From the NCBI RefSeq assembly GCF_029846175.1, contig NZ_JARWAC010000001.1, positions 248,001-312,000 on the forward strand: a stretch of 64,000 nucleotides of DNA, in the 5' to 3' direction. The stretch is from Sphaerisporangium sp. TRM90804 (lineage in GTDB: Bacteria > Actinomycetota > Actinomycetes > Streptosporangiales > Streptosporangiaceae). Positions within the stretch are counted from its first letter, which is position 1. The number at the start of each line of letters is the position of its first letter. Of this stretch, positions 1 to 12,091 are shown piece by piece. A model generated the notes under the pieces. That model was given only the letters and a program-made list of their open reading frames with translations, was not told the origin of the DNA and made no database searches. The translations under genes were made by a program, and so were the position numbers.

Positions 1-190
1 CGAAGGCGAGGGTCATCAGCAGGCAGCCGCCGGAGCCTCCCGCTCCCGAGGAGGATCCGCCCGACGAGTGCCCCCGTGAGGACCCGTGGCCCCCTCCGTG
101 GCCGCCGCTGTCGCTGTCACCGCCGCCGCCGGAACTGCCGCCGCCACCGCTGCTGCTGCCGCCACCGCCGCCACCGTTCTCGGGAGGCAT
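1..190 (-). CDS. Gly/Ser-rich protein, N-terminal part (gene runs off the window)
   Basis: The reading frame starts at the ATG complementary to 188-190, behind a clear AAGGAG ribosome site 8 bases upstream, and stays open to the window edge. The first ~55 residues are almost only Gly, Ser, Asp and His (runs of GGGGG, SSS and GGHGGGHG), followed by a more hydrophobic stretch (GGCLLMTLAF) that could open a membrane segment. No family can be named from this fragment. A Gly/Ser/His-rich N-terminus before a hydrophobic core is common in small actinobacterial membrane or secreted proteins, but that is only a resemblance. The downstream gene on the same strand is outside the window. Confidence 0.6.
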   Translation of the reverse strand, partial: MPPENGGGGGGSSSGGGGSSGGGGDSDSGGHGGGHGSSRGHSSGGSSSGAGGSGGCLLMTLAF

Positions 191-257
191 CGCGATCACT
201 CCTTTCGTGGGGAAGGTATTGCTGATCTGCGGGGTTCGAGCTCCGAGGTGATCTCGA

Positions 258-1487
258 TCAGCCGAGCACCGGTTCGATGTTGAAGTCCAGCCACGCGGTG
301 CCGAAGTCCTGGAACACCAGGGTGCGGCCGATCGTGGCCGTGATGGTGCCCTTGGCGATGACCCCGTCTGACTCCCAGAGGCCGAAGACCGGCCCGCCGC
401 TGTCACCGGCGCTGCCGGCGGAGCCGGCGTTGTGTTCGGCGATGGTGAGGTCGTAGTAGCACTCGGAGTTGCCGTAGACGTCGCGGGCGCACATCACGTA
501 CGCGTCGGCGCTGACGAGGAAACCGCATCTCGCGCCGGTCACCGAGCCGGACGCGCACAGCCATTCACCCGGCGACACCCAGCCCCACCCCCGGACGCGC
601 TTGGTGAACTCGTTCTGGCCCACGCCGCCGTCCCAGATGCGGCCCCCGACGGGAGCCGAGATCAACAGCAGGTCGTGGGCCACGTGCTCATAAGCTCCGG
701 TACCGACGTAACGGCTGTCGTCGCCGTTGTTCCAACTGCCGCCGGGGCGGCCACAGTGCCCGGCGGTCAGTATGAAGGCCGAGTCGTACCTGATCACGGG
801 GAAGCCGGCGCTGCACACGGAGTCGTTGTCGTTGTTGTTGATGCGCGCACCACCCCAGAACGGGGCCGTGTCGTCGAGCCGTCCGGCGAGCCGTGGGCGT
901 TCCTGGCGGACGATGGTGGCCCGGATCCCGGCTGGTGGCTTGAGCTCGCCGGGGAGTGCGACCGGCAGGGGACCGGCCTGCTCGGTCTTGACGACGAGCC
1001 CGCTGCCGTCGTGGGCGATGACGACGCTGTGGAACGGCGTTCGCGGGTCGGCCCGCATGTGGTCCGCGATGGGGCGGGCCGCAGCCTCCAGCTCGGCGCG
1101 GGAATGGGAGGCGGGCGCCACCCGCACCCGCGCGGCGCGGCGGGCGTCCGCGATGGCGTCCTGGACCGCCCTCGGCACGGTGCCCTTCCACCAGACCACG
1201 ACCTCGTCTCCGCTCAGCGCGATGCCGGCGTAGCCGGCGGCCCGGGTGCGCTGGACGCTCCACCGGACGATGTCGGCGGCCTTCTTCAGCGGCTGCTGCG
1301 CTTCCATCCGGTGTCGCACGTCGTCGGCGATGTATCCGGAGGCGGCCGGGGTGGGCTTGGGGTCCTCCAGCGCCGCCGCCGTGGTCGCGGCGGCGGCCAG
1401 CACCGCGGCCGCGATCGCCAGAAGGCCACGGCGGACGCGGTCCGCCGTGCCCGCGTCTCCGCTTTCCGTCCCTGTGCTTTCCGTCAT
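258..1487 (-). CDS. Secreted trypsin-like (S1) serine protease with N-terminal pro-region
   Basis: 409-residue predicted extracellular peptidase. An Arg-rich start is followed by a hydrophobic Ala-rich segment (about 21-40) that fits a signal peptide or signal anchor. Residues ~45-200 look like a pro-region with an alternating alpha/beta pattern. The chymotrypsin-fold domain follows, with the triad visible: His244 in TAGHC, Asp272 in HDLLLI and Ser363 in GDSGGP. Several Cys residues (e.g. 225, 245, 311, 321) could form disulfides, as expected outside the cell. It is divergent from the SARP regulator gene, and the 136-base spacer carries SARP-like direct repeats, so control by that regulator is plausible. 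The Shine-Dalgarno sequence before the ATG is weak. Substrate unknown. Confidence 0.88.
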   Translation of the reverse strand: MTESTGTESGDAGTADRVRRGLLAIAAAVLAAAATTAAALEDPKPTPAASGYIADDVRHRMEAQQPLKKAADIVRWSVQRTRAAGYAGIALSGDEVVVWWKGTVPRAVQDAIADARRAARVRVAPASHSRAELEAAARPIADHMRADPRTPFHSVVIAHDGSGLVVKTEQAGPLPVALPGELKPPAGIRATIVRQERPRLAGRLDDTAPFWGGARINNNDNDSVCSAGFPVIRYDSAFILTAGHCGRPGGSWNNGDDSRYVGTGAYEHVAHDLLLISAPVGGRIWDGGVGQNEFTKRVRGWGWVSPGEWLCASGSVTGARCGFLVSADAYVMCARDVYGNSECYYDLTIAEHNAGSAGSAGDSGGPVFGLWESDGVIAKGTITATIGRTLVFQDFGTAWLDFNIEPVLG

Positions 1488-1546
1488 GGGCCCGTCCCGT
1501 CGTGGGGGGTGGAGCTCTCATGCTGGATCCGGCCGGCAGTCGGAAA

Positions 1547-1564
1547 GTTGTCGATATGTTGTCG
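1547..1564 (+). promoter_or_regulatory. Direct heptads GTTGTCG with 11-bp period (candidate SARP box)
   Basis: GTTGTCG occurs at 1547-1553 and again at 1558-1564, exactly 11 bp apart, on the same face of the helix. SARP regulators of the AfsR/DnrI family are known to bind heptameric direct repeats spaced by 11 or 22 bp. The site lies between the divergent protease gene and the SARP gene at 1624, so it could serve autoregulation, the protease, or both. Binding is inferred. Confidence 0.5.
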
Positions 1565-1576
1565 CACTATGTAGTG
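1565..1576. promoter_or_regulatory. Inverted repeat CACTA-TG-TAGTG
   Basis: A perfect 5+5 bp inverted repeat directly follows the GTTGTCG heptads and precedes the SARP gene by about 47 bases. It could be part of the same operator or overlap a -10 region. The sequence shows only the symmetry. Confidence 0.35.
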
Positions 1577-1623
1577 GTGTGTTCACAGCCGTGCGCCGGG
1601 GCGGGACGGGAGAGGCGGTCACC

Positions 1624-4425
1624 ATGGAATTCCGGCTGTTGGGACCGGTGGAGGTGGTCTCGTCGGGAAAGACGTTCGCGGTGGGCCCACCCCAACGGTG
1701 CGCGGTGCTGGCGGCACTGGCGGTGGACGCCGGCCGCCAGGTCACCGTGGAGACCCTGATCACGCGGGTCTGGAGCGACCGGCCGCCGGAGCGGGCCCGC
1801 CGAGCGTTGCAGGCGCACGTCACCAGGCTCCGGCGAGTGCTCGAACAGGCCGGCGCCCACGGGGGGACCATCGCGCCCCTGGTACGCCGCTCGGGTGGAT
1901 ACCTTCTCGGCGTCGAGCCCGAGCGGGTGGACGTCCACCGTTTCCGGCTCCGGTTCCGGCAGGCCCGTGAGGCCCGGCGCCCCGAGCCCGAGCGTGTGCG
2001 GTTGCTGCGTGAGGCGCTGGAGCTGTGGCAGGGCGAGGCGCTCGGCGGGCTGACCGGGAGCTGGGTCGAACGCACCCGTCAGGACTGGCGCCGGGAGCAC
2101 CTGGACGCGGTCCTGTCGTGGGCCGGCGCCGAACTGCGCGCCGGTGACGCCGCGGCCGTCATCGGCCCGCTCACCGAGGCGGCCCGCCAGAACCCCTTCC
2201 TGGAGCCGCTGGTGGCGGCGCTGATGCGCGCGTTGTACGTGGTCGGACGGTCGTCGGAGGCGCTCGATCTGTACACGGCCACCCGCGGACGGCTGGTCGA
2301 TGAGCTGGGGGCCGAACCGGGGGCCGAGCTTCGCCGCGTGCATCAGGGGATCCTCCGCGACGATCTCGACACGAATCCGGGGCCGGTGCCGGTCCGGACG
2401 TCTCCGGCGTCCGCCGTCGTTCCGGCACAGCTGCCGAGCGACGTACGCGGGTTCTGCGGTCGCGGCGACGAGCTGGCCAGGCTCGACGCCCTCGTCCGGC
2501 GGTCGCGAGAGCAGCCCACCGCCGTGGTCATCAGCGCGCTGACCGGGACGGCGGGGGTGGGCAAGACGGCCCTGGCGGTGCACTGGGCCCATCGGGTCCG
2601 CGACCGGTTCCCCGACGGGCAGTTGTACGTGAACCTGCGCGGGTTCGCCCCGGAGGGCTCGGCGATGGATCCCGCCGAGGCCGTGCGGGGCTTCCTGGAC
2701 GCCCTTCACGTGGCGCCGCGACGTGTTCCGGCCGACGTGGCCGCCCAGGCCGCCCTCTACCGCACCTTGCTGGCCGACCGCCGGATGCTCATCGTGCTCG
2801 ACAACGCCCGCGACTCCGAGCAGACCGGCCCGCTCCTGCCGGGCACTGCCGGGTGTGTGGTCGTGGTGACCAGCCGCAACCAGCTCTCCGGCCTGGTCGC
2901 CGCCGGGTCGGTGCCGCTCACTCTCGACGTGCTCGCTCCCGAGGAGGCGCGGGAACTGCTCACCCGGCGCCTGGGAGCCGACCGGGTCGAGGCCGAACCC
3001 GAAGCCGTCGCGGAGATCGTCCGCCGATGTGACCGGCTGCCGCTCGCGCTGGCCATCGTGGCCGCCCGAGCCGCCACCCATCCGGGCTTCCCCCTGCGAG
3101 CCCTGGCGGCGGAACTGCGCGCCGCGCACAGCAGGCTGGACGCTCTCACCGGCGGTGAGTCGGCCACCGACGTACGCGCGGTGTTCTCCTGGTCGTACCG
3201 CACCCTCACCCCCGACGCGGCCCGCCTGTTCCGGCTTCTGGGCCTGCACCACGGCCCCGACATCTCGGTCCAGGCGGCGGCCAGCCTCGCGGCCCTGCCC
3301 GTGCACCAGGTGCGGCCCCTGCTCGCCGAGCTCGCCCGTACCCACATGCTCGTCGAGCACGTGCCGGGCCGGTACGCCTTTCACGACCTTCTCCGCGCCT
3401 ACGCCGCGGAGAAGGCGCACGGCACCGACACCGCAGAGCGTCGCCGGGAGGCGGTCCGCCGAGCACTGGATCACTACCTGCGCACCGGTCACACCGCGGC
3501 GATGATCCTGCACGCGTGCCGGGATCCGATCACCCTGCCCGAACCCGCCCCCGGGGTGGTCCCCGAGGTCCTGCTGGATCTCGAACAGGCGCTGCGGTGG
3601 TACACCGCCGAGCACGCCGTACTGATGGCCGCCGTGGACCACGCGGTGAGCGCCGGTTTCGACACCCACACCTGGCAACTGGCCTGGACGCTCACCGACT
3701 TCCTCGACCGGCGCGGCCACTGGCATGACTGGATCACCACGCAGCGCGCCGCCGTGACGGCCGGTCGCCGGTCGGGCGAACCCGCCACGGAGGCCGGCGG
3801 TCACCAGCAGACCGGGCACGCGTACCTCCAGTTGGGCCGTTTCGCCGAGGCCGGCACCCATCTCGAACGCGCTCTCGCCCTCTATCGCCAGGCCGGTGAG
3901 CTTCCCGGACAGGGGCAGACCCACTACAGCTTCGCCGTACTACTGGGCCGTCAGGACCGTCACCGCGAAGCGCTCGAACACGCACGGCGGTGCCTGGAGC
4001 TCTTCCGCGCCGCCGCCCATCCGCACGGGCAGGCCCTCGCCCTCAACACGGTCGGCTGGCTGCACGCCGAACTCGACGACCACCAGGAGGCTCTCGCGCA
4101 CTGCGGCCAGGCGCTGACCCTGTTCCAGGAGATCGGCGACCGTCACGGGCAGGGCGAGAGCTGGGATCGCCTCGGCTACGCTCACCACCACCTCGGCCAC
4201 CACGCCGAGGCCGTCGCCTGTTACAAGAACGCGCTGGAGCATCTCCGGCGCCTCGGCGACCGCTACTGGGAGGCCGGCGTCCTCACACACCTCGGGGACA
4301 CCCACGAGGCCGCCGGTGACATCTCCGCCGCCCGCGCGGCCTGGCGGAGCGCACGGGACATCCTGGACGACCTCGACCACCCCGGGGCCGTGGAGGTCCG
4401 TGCCAGACTCGGCGCGGAGGCCTAA
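1624..4425 (+). CDS. AfsR/SARP-family transcriptional regulator (BTAD, NB-ARC, TPR)
   Basis: 933-residue regulator. Start chosen at the ATG at 1624 (MEFRLLGPVEVV) because it follows a GGGAGAGG site and matches the usual SARP N-terminus; an open frame upstream lacks this. Order: OmpR-like winged helix (~1-95), bacterial transcriptional activation domain (~100-245), NB-ARC ATPase with Walker A GTAGVGKTAL near residue 307 and a Walker B-like MLIVLDNARD, a winged-helix/ARC region, then several tetratricopeptide repeats (~700-930). Known relatives activate secondary metabolism or secreted enzymes after ATP-dependent oligomerisation. It is divergent from the secreted protease. The gene ends ahead of two strong hairpins. 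Target genes cannot be told from the sequence. Confidence 0.93.
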   Translation: MEFRLLGPVEVVSSGKTFAVGPPQRCAVLAALAVDAGRQVTVETLITRVWSDRPPERARRALQAHVTRLRRVLEQAGAHGGTIAPLVRRSGGYLLGVEPERVDVHRFRLRFRQAREARRPEPERVRLLREALELWQGEALGGLTGSWVERTRQDWRREHLDAVLSWAGAELRAGDAAAVIGPLTEAARQNPFLEPLVAALMRALYVVGRSSEALDLYTATRGRLVDELGAEPGAELRRVHQGILRDDLDTNPGPVPVRTSPASAVVPAQLPSDVRGFCGRGDELARLDALVRRSREQPTAVVISALTGTAGVGKTALAVHWAHRVRDRFPDGQLYVNLRGFAPEGSAMDPAEAVRGFLDALHVAPRRVPADVAAQAALYRTLLADRRMLIVLDNARDSEQTGPLLPGTAGCVVVVTSRNQLSGLVAAGSVPLTLDVLAPEEARELLTRRLGADRVEAEPEAVAEIVRRCDRLPLALAIVAARAATHPGFPLRALAAELRAAHSRLDALTGGESATDVRAVFSWSYRTLTPDAARLFRLLGLHHGPDISVQAAASLAALPVHQVRPLLAELARTHMLVEHVPGRYAFHDLLRAYAAEKAHGTDTAERRREAVRRALDHYLRTGHTAAMILHACRDPITLPEPAPGVVPEVLLDLEQALRWYTAEHAVLMAAVDHAVSAGFDTHTWQLAWTLTDFLDRRGHWHDWITTQRAAVTAGRRSGEPATEAGGHQQTGHAYLQLGRFAEAGTHLERALALYRQAGELPGQGQTHYSFAVLLGRQDRHREALEHARRCLELFRAAAHPHGQALALNTVGWLHAELDDHQEALAHCGQALTLFQEIGDRHGQGESWDRLGYAHHHLGHHAEAVACYKNALEHLRRLGDRYWEAGVLTHLGDTHEAAGDISAARAAWRSARDILDDLDHPGAVEVRARLGAEA

Positions 4426-4460
4426 CGCGTCGGATGATCCGGGTCGTCCGCATGACTGCG

Positions 4461-4486
4461 GCGGGCTCGGTCTGTGCCGAGCCCGC
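4461..4486. terminator. Perfect 10-bp stem hairpin after the SARP gene
   Basis: GCGGGCTCGG (4461-4470) pairs perfectly with 4477-4486 across a 6-base loop, 36 bases after the SARP stop codon. The tail has no strong T-run, as is usual in high-GC actinomycetes. With the next hairpin it separates two convergent genes. Confidence 0.75.
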
Positions 4487-4508
4487 CGCTTGGTTCTGTC
4501 CGGTCCTG

Positions 4509-4540
4509 CCTGACGCTCACCGGATCTCGTGAGCGTCAGG
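4509..4540. terminator. Perfect 12-bp stem hairpin between convergent genes
   Basis: CCTGACGCTCAC (4509-4520) pairs with GTGAGCGTCAGG (4529-4540) with an 8-base loop. It lies 35 bases beyond the stop of the GH62 gene on the minus strand and about 85 bases beyond the SARP stop, so it can act in both directions. Confidence 0.75.
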
Positions 4541-4575
4541 CGTCAGGCGTCAGGGCCGGACGGGTGTCGTGTCGT

Positions 4576-6054
4576 TCAGCGCTGGAGTGTCAGCAGGCCG
4601 GGACGGTAGGGCAGCAGGCCGTAGTCGACGCCGTCGGAGCTGGGGCTGCGGCCCTGGTAGAGCAGCTGCAGGTTGCAGGGGTTGATGGTCATGGTCTGGT
4701 CGGCGTTGGTGCGCAGCAGTTCGCCGTGGCTGATGTCGTTGGTCCAGGTGGCGCCGCTGTTGGCCTTGCCGGCGAAGGGGTTGCTCTCGCTGGTGGCCTG
4801 CGGGGTCCAGGAGCCGCCCAGGCTGGTGGCGGTGTAGGAACGGAAGTAGCGGCCCTGCGAGCCGATGGACTCCACCAGCATGAGGTAGCGGTTCTCGTTC
4901 TGCAGCTTGTAGACCTGCACCGCTTCGAACAGGTTGTTGGTGGTGTCGGTCATGATCGTGGTGTAGTTGGAGCCGAAGTTGCCGGGGAAGTTGCCGATGG
5001 GCATGCTGGCCCGGTAGATCCGGCCATTGTCCCCGGCGAAGAACAGGTACATGTTCTGGCTGTCGCCGATGAGCGCCTGGTCGATGGGCCCGGTGGTGGA
5101 GTTGGAGATGTTTCCGGTGAACAGGGGCTGCTCGGCCGACCAGCCGTTGGGGTTGACCGGGTCGGTGGAGGTCCGGTAGGAGAACTTGGAGCTACCCCAC
5201 TGGTAGGCCAGCACCCAGATGTTCCTGGGGGCGAAGTAGAACAGCGTGGGCGCCACGGTGGAGACGTTCATCGTGTTCTGGCTGGCCGAGCCCATCTGCG
5301 AGTAGTTGGAGAACAGGCCGAAGTTCATCGAGCCCCACCGGGTGCCGAAGTCGTGCGTGGTCGCGTAGACCAGCTGCTGACCGTTGTACGGGGCCACGGT
5401 GAAGTCCTTGAGCGAGACCCAGCCCGACTTCGGCTGAGCCAGCGGGCCCGTCGAGGTCCACCGGTACGTCGACGGAAGGGGACACTGGCCGGTCGACGTC
5501 GGCGTCGGGGTGGGCGTCGGGTTGGGGGTGCTTCCACCGACCGGGACGAGCTGCCACTGCTGGTTGGCGCCGCCCCAGTCGTCGTACTGGACGATGTTTC
5601 CGCCGTCGGCCGTGGACGCGCCCTGGACCTCCAGGGCCTTGTTGCTGTGGCGGCTGATCAGGCGGACGTGGCCGCCGTCGGAGTCGGCCAGGCGCCACTG
5701 CTGGTTGGTGCCGTTCCCGTCGGCCCACTGGACGATCGAGCCGCCGTTGGCGGTGGAGAAGTTGTAGACGTCCAGCACCTTGCCGGAGTGGCGCGACTTG
5801 ACGCGGTAGTAGCCGCCGCCGGAGTCGACGAACTGCCACTGCTGCTGGTTGCCGTTGTTACGGGTCCACTGGGTGATGCGCCCGCCGTCGGCGGTGGAGA
5901 GGTTGTAGACGTCCAGGGCCTTGCCGCTGTTGCGGTTCACCAGGACGTACCAGGCGTTGGTGTCGACGGTCGCCGCGTTCGCGGACGAGATAATGAAGAA
6001 ACTCGCAAAGAGGGCGGCGACCGTCGCGAGGACGGCCAAGGGCTTGTATCTCAC
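4576..6054 (-). CDS. Secreted GH62 alpha-L-arabinofuranosidase with N-terminal CBM13
   Basis: Removes arabinose side chains from arabinoxylan outside the cell. Start taken at the GTG at 6054, with GGAG six bases upstream; an ATG at 6078 overlapping the xylanase stop would add eight residues. Layout: signal peptide (~1-27, ending SSANA), one ricin-type beta-trefoil/CBM13 (~30-172, three QxW-type repeats), a Pro-Thr linker (~176-188), then GH62 (~195-492). Family catalytic residues appear in place: Asp217 in SLKDF (base), Asp325 in TGPIDQAL and Glu377 in NLFEAVQVY (acid). It is the last gene of a GH43-GH10-GH62 operon and is followed by paired terminators. Its CBM13 DNA is nearly identical to that of the GH43 gene. 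Confidence 0.93.
   Translation of the reverse strand: MRYKPLAVLATVAALFASFFIISSANAATVDTNAWYVLVNRNSGKALDVYNLSTADGGRITQWTRNNGNQQQWQFVDSGGGYYRVKSRHSGKVLDVYNFSTANGGSIVQWADGNGTNQQWRLADSDGGHVRLISRHSNKALEVQGASTADGGNIVQYDDWGGANQQWQLVPVGGSTPNPTPTPTPTSTGQCPLPSTYRWTSTGPLAQPKSGWVSLKDFTVAPYNGQQLVYATTHDFGTRWGSMNFGLFSNYSQMGSASQNTMNVSTVAPTLFYFAPRNIWVLAYQWGSSKFSYRTSTDPVNPNGWSAEQPLFTGNISNSTTGPIDQALIGDSQNMYLFFAGDNGRIYRASMPIGNFPGNFGSNYTTIMTDTTNNLFEAVQVYKLQNENRYLMLVESIGSQGRYFRSYTATSLGGSWTPQATSESNPFAGKANSGATWTNDISHGELLRTNADQTMTINPCNLQLLYQGRSPSSDGVDYGLLPYRPGLLTLQR
5545..5973 (-). repeat. CBM13-coding repeat, copy in GH62 gene
   Basis: This 429-base segment encodes the ricin-type module of the GH62 enzyme and aligns without gaps to 9157-9585 of the GH43 gene; I count about 18 mismatches by eye (roughly 96% identity). 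The rest of the two genes is unrelated, so the module was duplicated or homogenised as a unit. Confidence 0.85.
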
Positions 6055-6074
6055 GGTTCGCTCCGATTCCCGGG

Positions 6075-9669
<3,595 letters not shown>

Positions 9670-10084
9670 ATGAATCTCCAGAGGTTGTTGCTCGCGGTTC
9701 TCGTCGGCGAGTACGACCTGCGCGCCCTGGGAGGTGCCGCCGAGGCCCAGCTCTCGGCTGCCGTCGGCGCACCGGACACGAAAGGCGGCGTCGCCGCCGT
9801 AGCAAAGCCGGCGTTGTCGTTGGGGGCCTTCATGAGCACCCGCGTCGGCGGCCGCGCGGTCCGGCCGGCGGCGGACGCGCCGGCGACCTGGGTGGCGGCC
9901 GAGAGCGCGACGGTCGTGCCCGCCGACTGCGGGGGCTGACGACGGCTCGTGGACACGGAAGGGCTCCTGAAGATGAGGGGGGTGTCAGATGGGCGGTCGT
10001 GGAGACCACGGCCGCTCACCGGGGTTCATCCGGTCAGGCCGACGGATCGGCTGCCCATGACCTCGCGGGACGTGCGCTCGGCAT

Positions 10085-10098
10085 TGTTATCGCTAACA
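10085..10098. promoter_or_regulatory. LacI-family operator TGTTATCGCTAACA
   Basis: A 14-bp near-perfect palindrome (TGTTA....TAACA around CG) of the kind bound by LacI/GalR repressors. It lies upstream of the GH43-GH10-GH62 operon and about 290 bp from a second, perfect copy. The repressor gene is not in the window. Confidence 0.7.
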
Positions 10099-10273
10099 TC
10101 TCAACTGCCAGATATTCATGGCCTGCTCCATGGTCGCGTGACGCGGAGTACATCCGACTGTCGAGTCCGGCGTCAACGAGTCGCGAGCGTCGCTCACCTG
10201 CGCGTCACCACGGGGGCCTCTCCCGGCCTGGATATTTGTTCCAAGGGAGATCATGTCGCGCTGCCCGCACATC

Positions 10274-10284
10274 TGAAAGTTTCA
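10274..10284. promoter_or_regulatory. TGAAA-G-TTTCA palindrome (GAAANTTTC type)
   Basis: Perfect 11-base odd-centred palindrome. GAAANTTTC-type palindromes are known upstream of many actinomycete xylanase genes, so its place between two LacI-type sites before a xylanase operon fits that role. A longer version occurs at 14695-14709 upstream of the pectin lyase gene. Confidence 0.6.
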
Positions 10285-10383
10285 CGGATGTAACCGACTG
10301 GAAACCCGGTGGACTCAGGCGGAGGGCGGCCGGATGTCCCGGCTCCGGGTCGAGGCTGCCCGCGGGCCTCCGAGCCCCAGGCA

Positions 10384-10397
10384 TGTTATCGATAACA
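10384..10397. promoter_or_regulatory. LacI-family operator TGTTATCGATAACA
   Basis: Perfect 14-bp palindrome with central CG, matching the site at 10085-10098 at all but one position. Two operators ~290 bp apart would allow repression by looping. Confidence 0.7.
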
Positions 10398-10521
10398 AGG
10401 GTTGATCCAGGCGGTCGCGCCGTGTGACCGTCCCGGCCGTGAGACAGGCCTGCGAACACCCTTGAACCCGGTCCGGCGGGGTGCCTGGGCCGGGTCCCCG
10501 CCTTCCGCGGCAGGAGACGGT

Positions 10522-10740
10522 TCAGAGCGCCTCGGCGTTCATCGCGACGCCGGCGTGGTCGGTGTGCGCGTCGCACTCGATCACGGGTTTGCCCCGGCCG
10601 GCCGTGACGTCGACGAAGGCGCACTCGGCCAAGAGCGGCGGGTCGATGGGCGGCGTCCGATAGATGATCACGTGGCAAGGGTTGACCAGCACGGCCCGAC
10701 CGCTGTTCATCGCCCCGGCGCAGGTGATCTGGCCGGCCAC
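10522..10740 (-). CDS. Small hypothetical protein (72 aa)
   Basis: The minus-strand frame reads about 93% G/C at third codon positions over its last 63 codons, which marks it as truly coding. GTG start chosen at 10740 because an AGGGGGG site lies just upstream and codon bias drops before it; an ATG at 10710 is an alternative. The protein (GRAVLVNPCHVIIYRTPPID ... DAHTDHAGVAMNAEAL) has several His, Cys and Asp residues but I recognise no family. It has no signal peptide or membrane segment. The next sequence upstream is a degraded low-GC stretch, so this could also be the surviving end of an older gene. Confidence 0.5.
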   Translation of the reverse strand: MAGQITCAGAMNSGRAVLVNPCHVIIYRTPPIDPPLLAECAFVDVTAGRGKPVIECDAHTDHAGVAMNAEAL

Positions 10741-10895
10741 CGCCCCCCCTGTTTCGTCACCGGACCCTGCCTCGGAATCAATCATCTTCGCTACGCGACC
10801 CAACCGACCTCACGAAAGATCGAGGCTAGTCGCGAAGCGCCTTTCGTATTTCCGTCCACAGCCCGGACGATTCCAGGGAATTATTCGCCTGCGGC

Positions 10896-11169
10896 TCAGC
10901 AGTGGTCGGCGCGGATCCTGTGCTCGAAATCGACCTCCGTCAGCCGCTCCCCCCTGCTCAACACCTGCCTGGTGACCGCTAGATCCTGGGGCAACCTGAT
11001 CGAGCGGAACCCCTGTTCCCGCGGGGGAGTCACCTGATAGTCGCACGGAGACGCTGATGCTGGGCGGCAGAGGAAAGCTGAGAGGGACCTCCTCTTTCGC
11101 GAAGCGCTCGGTGTGCCCCAGCGTGATCCTCCCTTTTCGCTCGGCCGGTCCTGTCGGCTCTGAAACCAT
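10896..11169 (-). pseudogene. Probable frameshifted remnant of a hypothetical gene
   Basis: Two minus-strand frames each hold half of what reads like one protein. The upstream half starts at the ATG at 11169 (MVSEPTGPAERKGRITLG ... LPPSISVSV) and loses sense near 11045. The downstream half, one frame over, continues (DYQVTPPREQGFRSIRLPQD ... RIRADHC) to a TGA at 10896. A one- or two-base shift near 11040-11050 would join them. The region has lower GC than its surroundings. No family recognised. A sequencing error or two unrelated chance frames remain possible. Confidence 0.35.
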
Positions 11170-11427
11170 CCATACGGGCACTCCTGTATCGTGCCCTTCC
11201 ACCGAGAAGGAAACGACTGATTCCCCCGCGCACAGAGGCACGACGAATCTGAGCTTGGCACAGGACAAAGGCGACGGAGTCCGAAGGTGGTAACCCAGAA
11301 AACGGGCCTGAATCCAGTATGCGAATAGTAGATGTTCCATTGACGCATGTGCTCGGCATCGTGATCCGTGCCCCTATGGCAGTGGTGAGAAGGAGCGAGA
11401 TCCGCGGCGATCGGTAGGGTCGCCGGG

Positions 11428-12057
11428 GTGGATGGTTTGCGGGTGGTGTTGCTCGGGGGGACGTCGAATGTGGGGAAGTCGACGGTCGGGCGGGGGGTGG
11501 CTGCCCGGCTGGGGTTCGAGTGTCTGTCGACGGATGGGCTGGGGCGGCATCCGGGGCGGCCCTGGCGTACGCCCGACTGGGAGGTGCCGGAGCACGTCGC
11601 CGAGCATTACGGGACACTCGCGGTCGACGAGCTGATCACGTCCGTGCTCGACCACTACGAACGGCTGTGGCCTCGCGTCGAAGAGCTCGTCACGGCCCGC
11701 GCGGCCGGCGACGGGGCGGGGCTGGTGCTGGAGGGGTCGGGGCTGTGGCCCGACCGGGTCGCGGCGCTGGGGGTCCCGCACACGGGCGCGGTGTGGCTCA
11801 CCGCGGACCACGCCGTCGTGCGCGCCCGGGTGCATGCGGGCGGTCGCTATGAGGCGGCGACCGACGCGGAACGGCGCCTGATGGACAAGTTCCTGGCTCG
11901 GACGGAGCGATACCAGACCCTCATGGTGGATGCGGTCGACAGGCTGGGCCTGGATCGGGTCGACGTGGACGGCCGGTCTGTCGGAGAAGTGGTCGACTCG
12001 GTGCTCGCGGTCATCGGCTCGCAGGACGCGGTGGGGCGGTCGGCCTTTCGCACCTGA
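11428..12057 (+). CDS. P-loop kinase-like protein (zeta/AAA-type small NTPase)
   Basis: 209-residue soluble protein with a textbook Walker A at the N-terminus (LLGGTSNVGKST, residues ~8-19) and an overall small-kinase length. The pattern resembles 2-phosphoglycerate kinase-like or zeta-toxin-like proteins that phosphorylate small molecules, but the substrate is unknown. A basic helix (RRLMDKFLARTERYQ, ~148-162) could form the lid. GTG start at 11428 without a strong ribosome site. Convergent with the pectin lyase gene, with 34 bases between the stops. No antitoxin partner is adjacent, so a toxin role is not supported. Confidence 0.75.
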   Translation: MDGLRVVLLGGTSNVGKSTVGRGVAARLGFECLSTDGLGRHPGRPWRTPDWEVPEHVAEHYGTLAVDELITSVLDHYERLWPRVEELVTARAAGDGAGLVLEGSGLWPDRVAALGVPHTGAVWLTADHAVVRARVHAGGRYEAATDAERRLMDKFLARTERYQTLMVDAVDRLGLDRVDVDGRSVGEVVDSVLAVIGSQDAVGRSAFRT

Positions 12058-12091
12058 GCGCCGAATGCTCGACAGAGCCCGGCCGCCTCGG

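Larger units (their letters stand above)
9670..10521. other. Non-coding control region upstream of the arabinoxylan operon
   Basis: No convincing gene in these ~850 bases. It holds two LacI-type palindromes (10085-10098 and 10384-10397) and a TGAAA-G-TTTCA palindrome (10274-10284). A 117-codon minus-strand open frame (9666-10019) overlaps the GH43 start by 4 bases but its protein is low-complexity Ala/Ser/Pro without a recognisable family. The operators are 400-700 bases from the GH43 start, so the messenger may carry a long leader. Confidence 0.6.

Noticed and set aside
11428-12057. Zeta-toxin of a toxin-antitoxin pair
   Set aside because: P-loop fits, but there is no adjacent antitoxin gene, so only a generic kinase-like call is supported.
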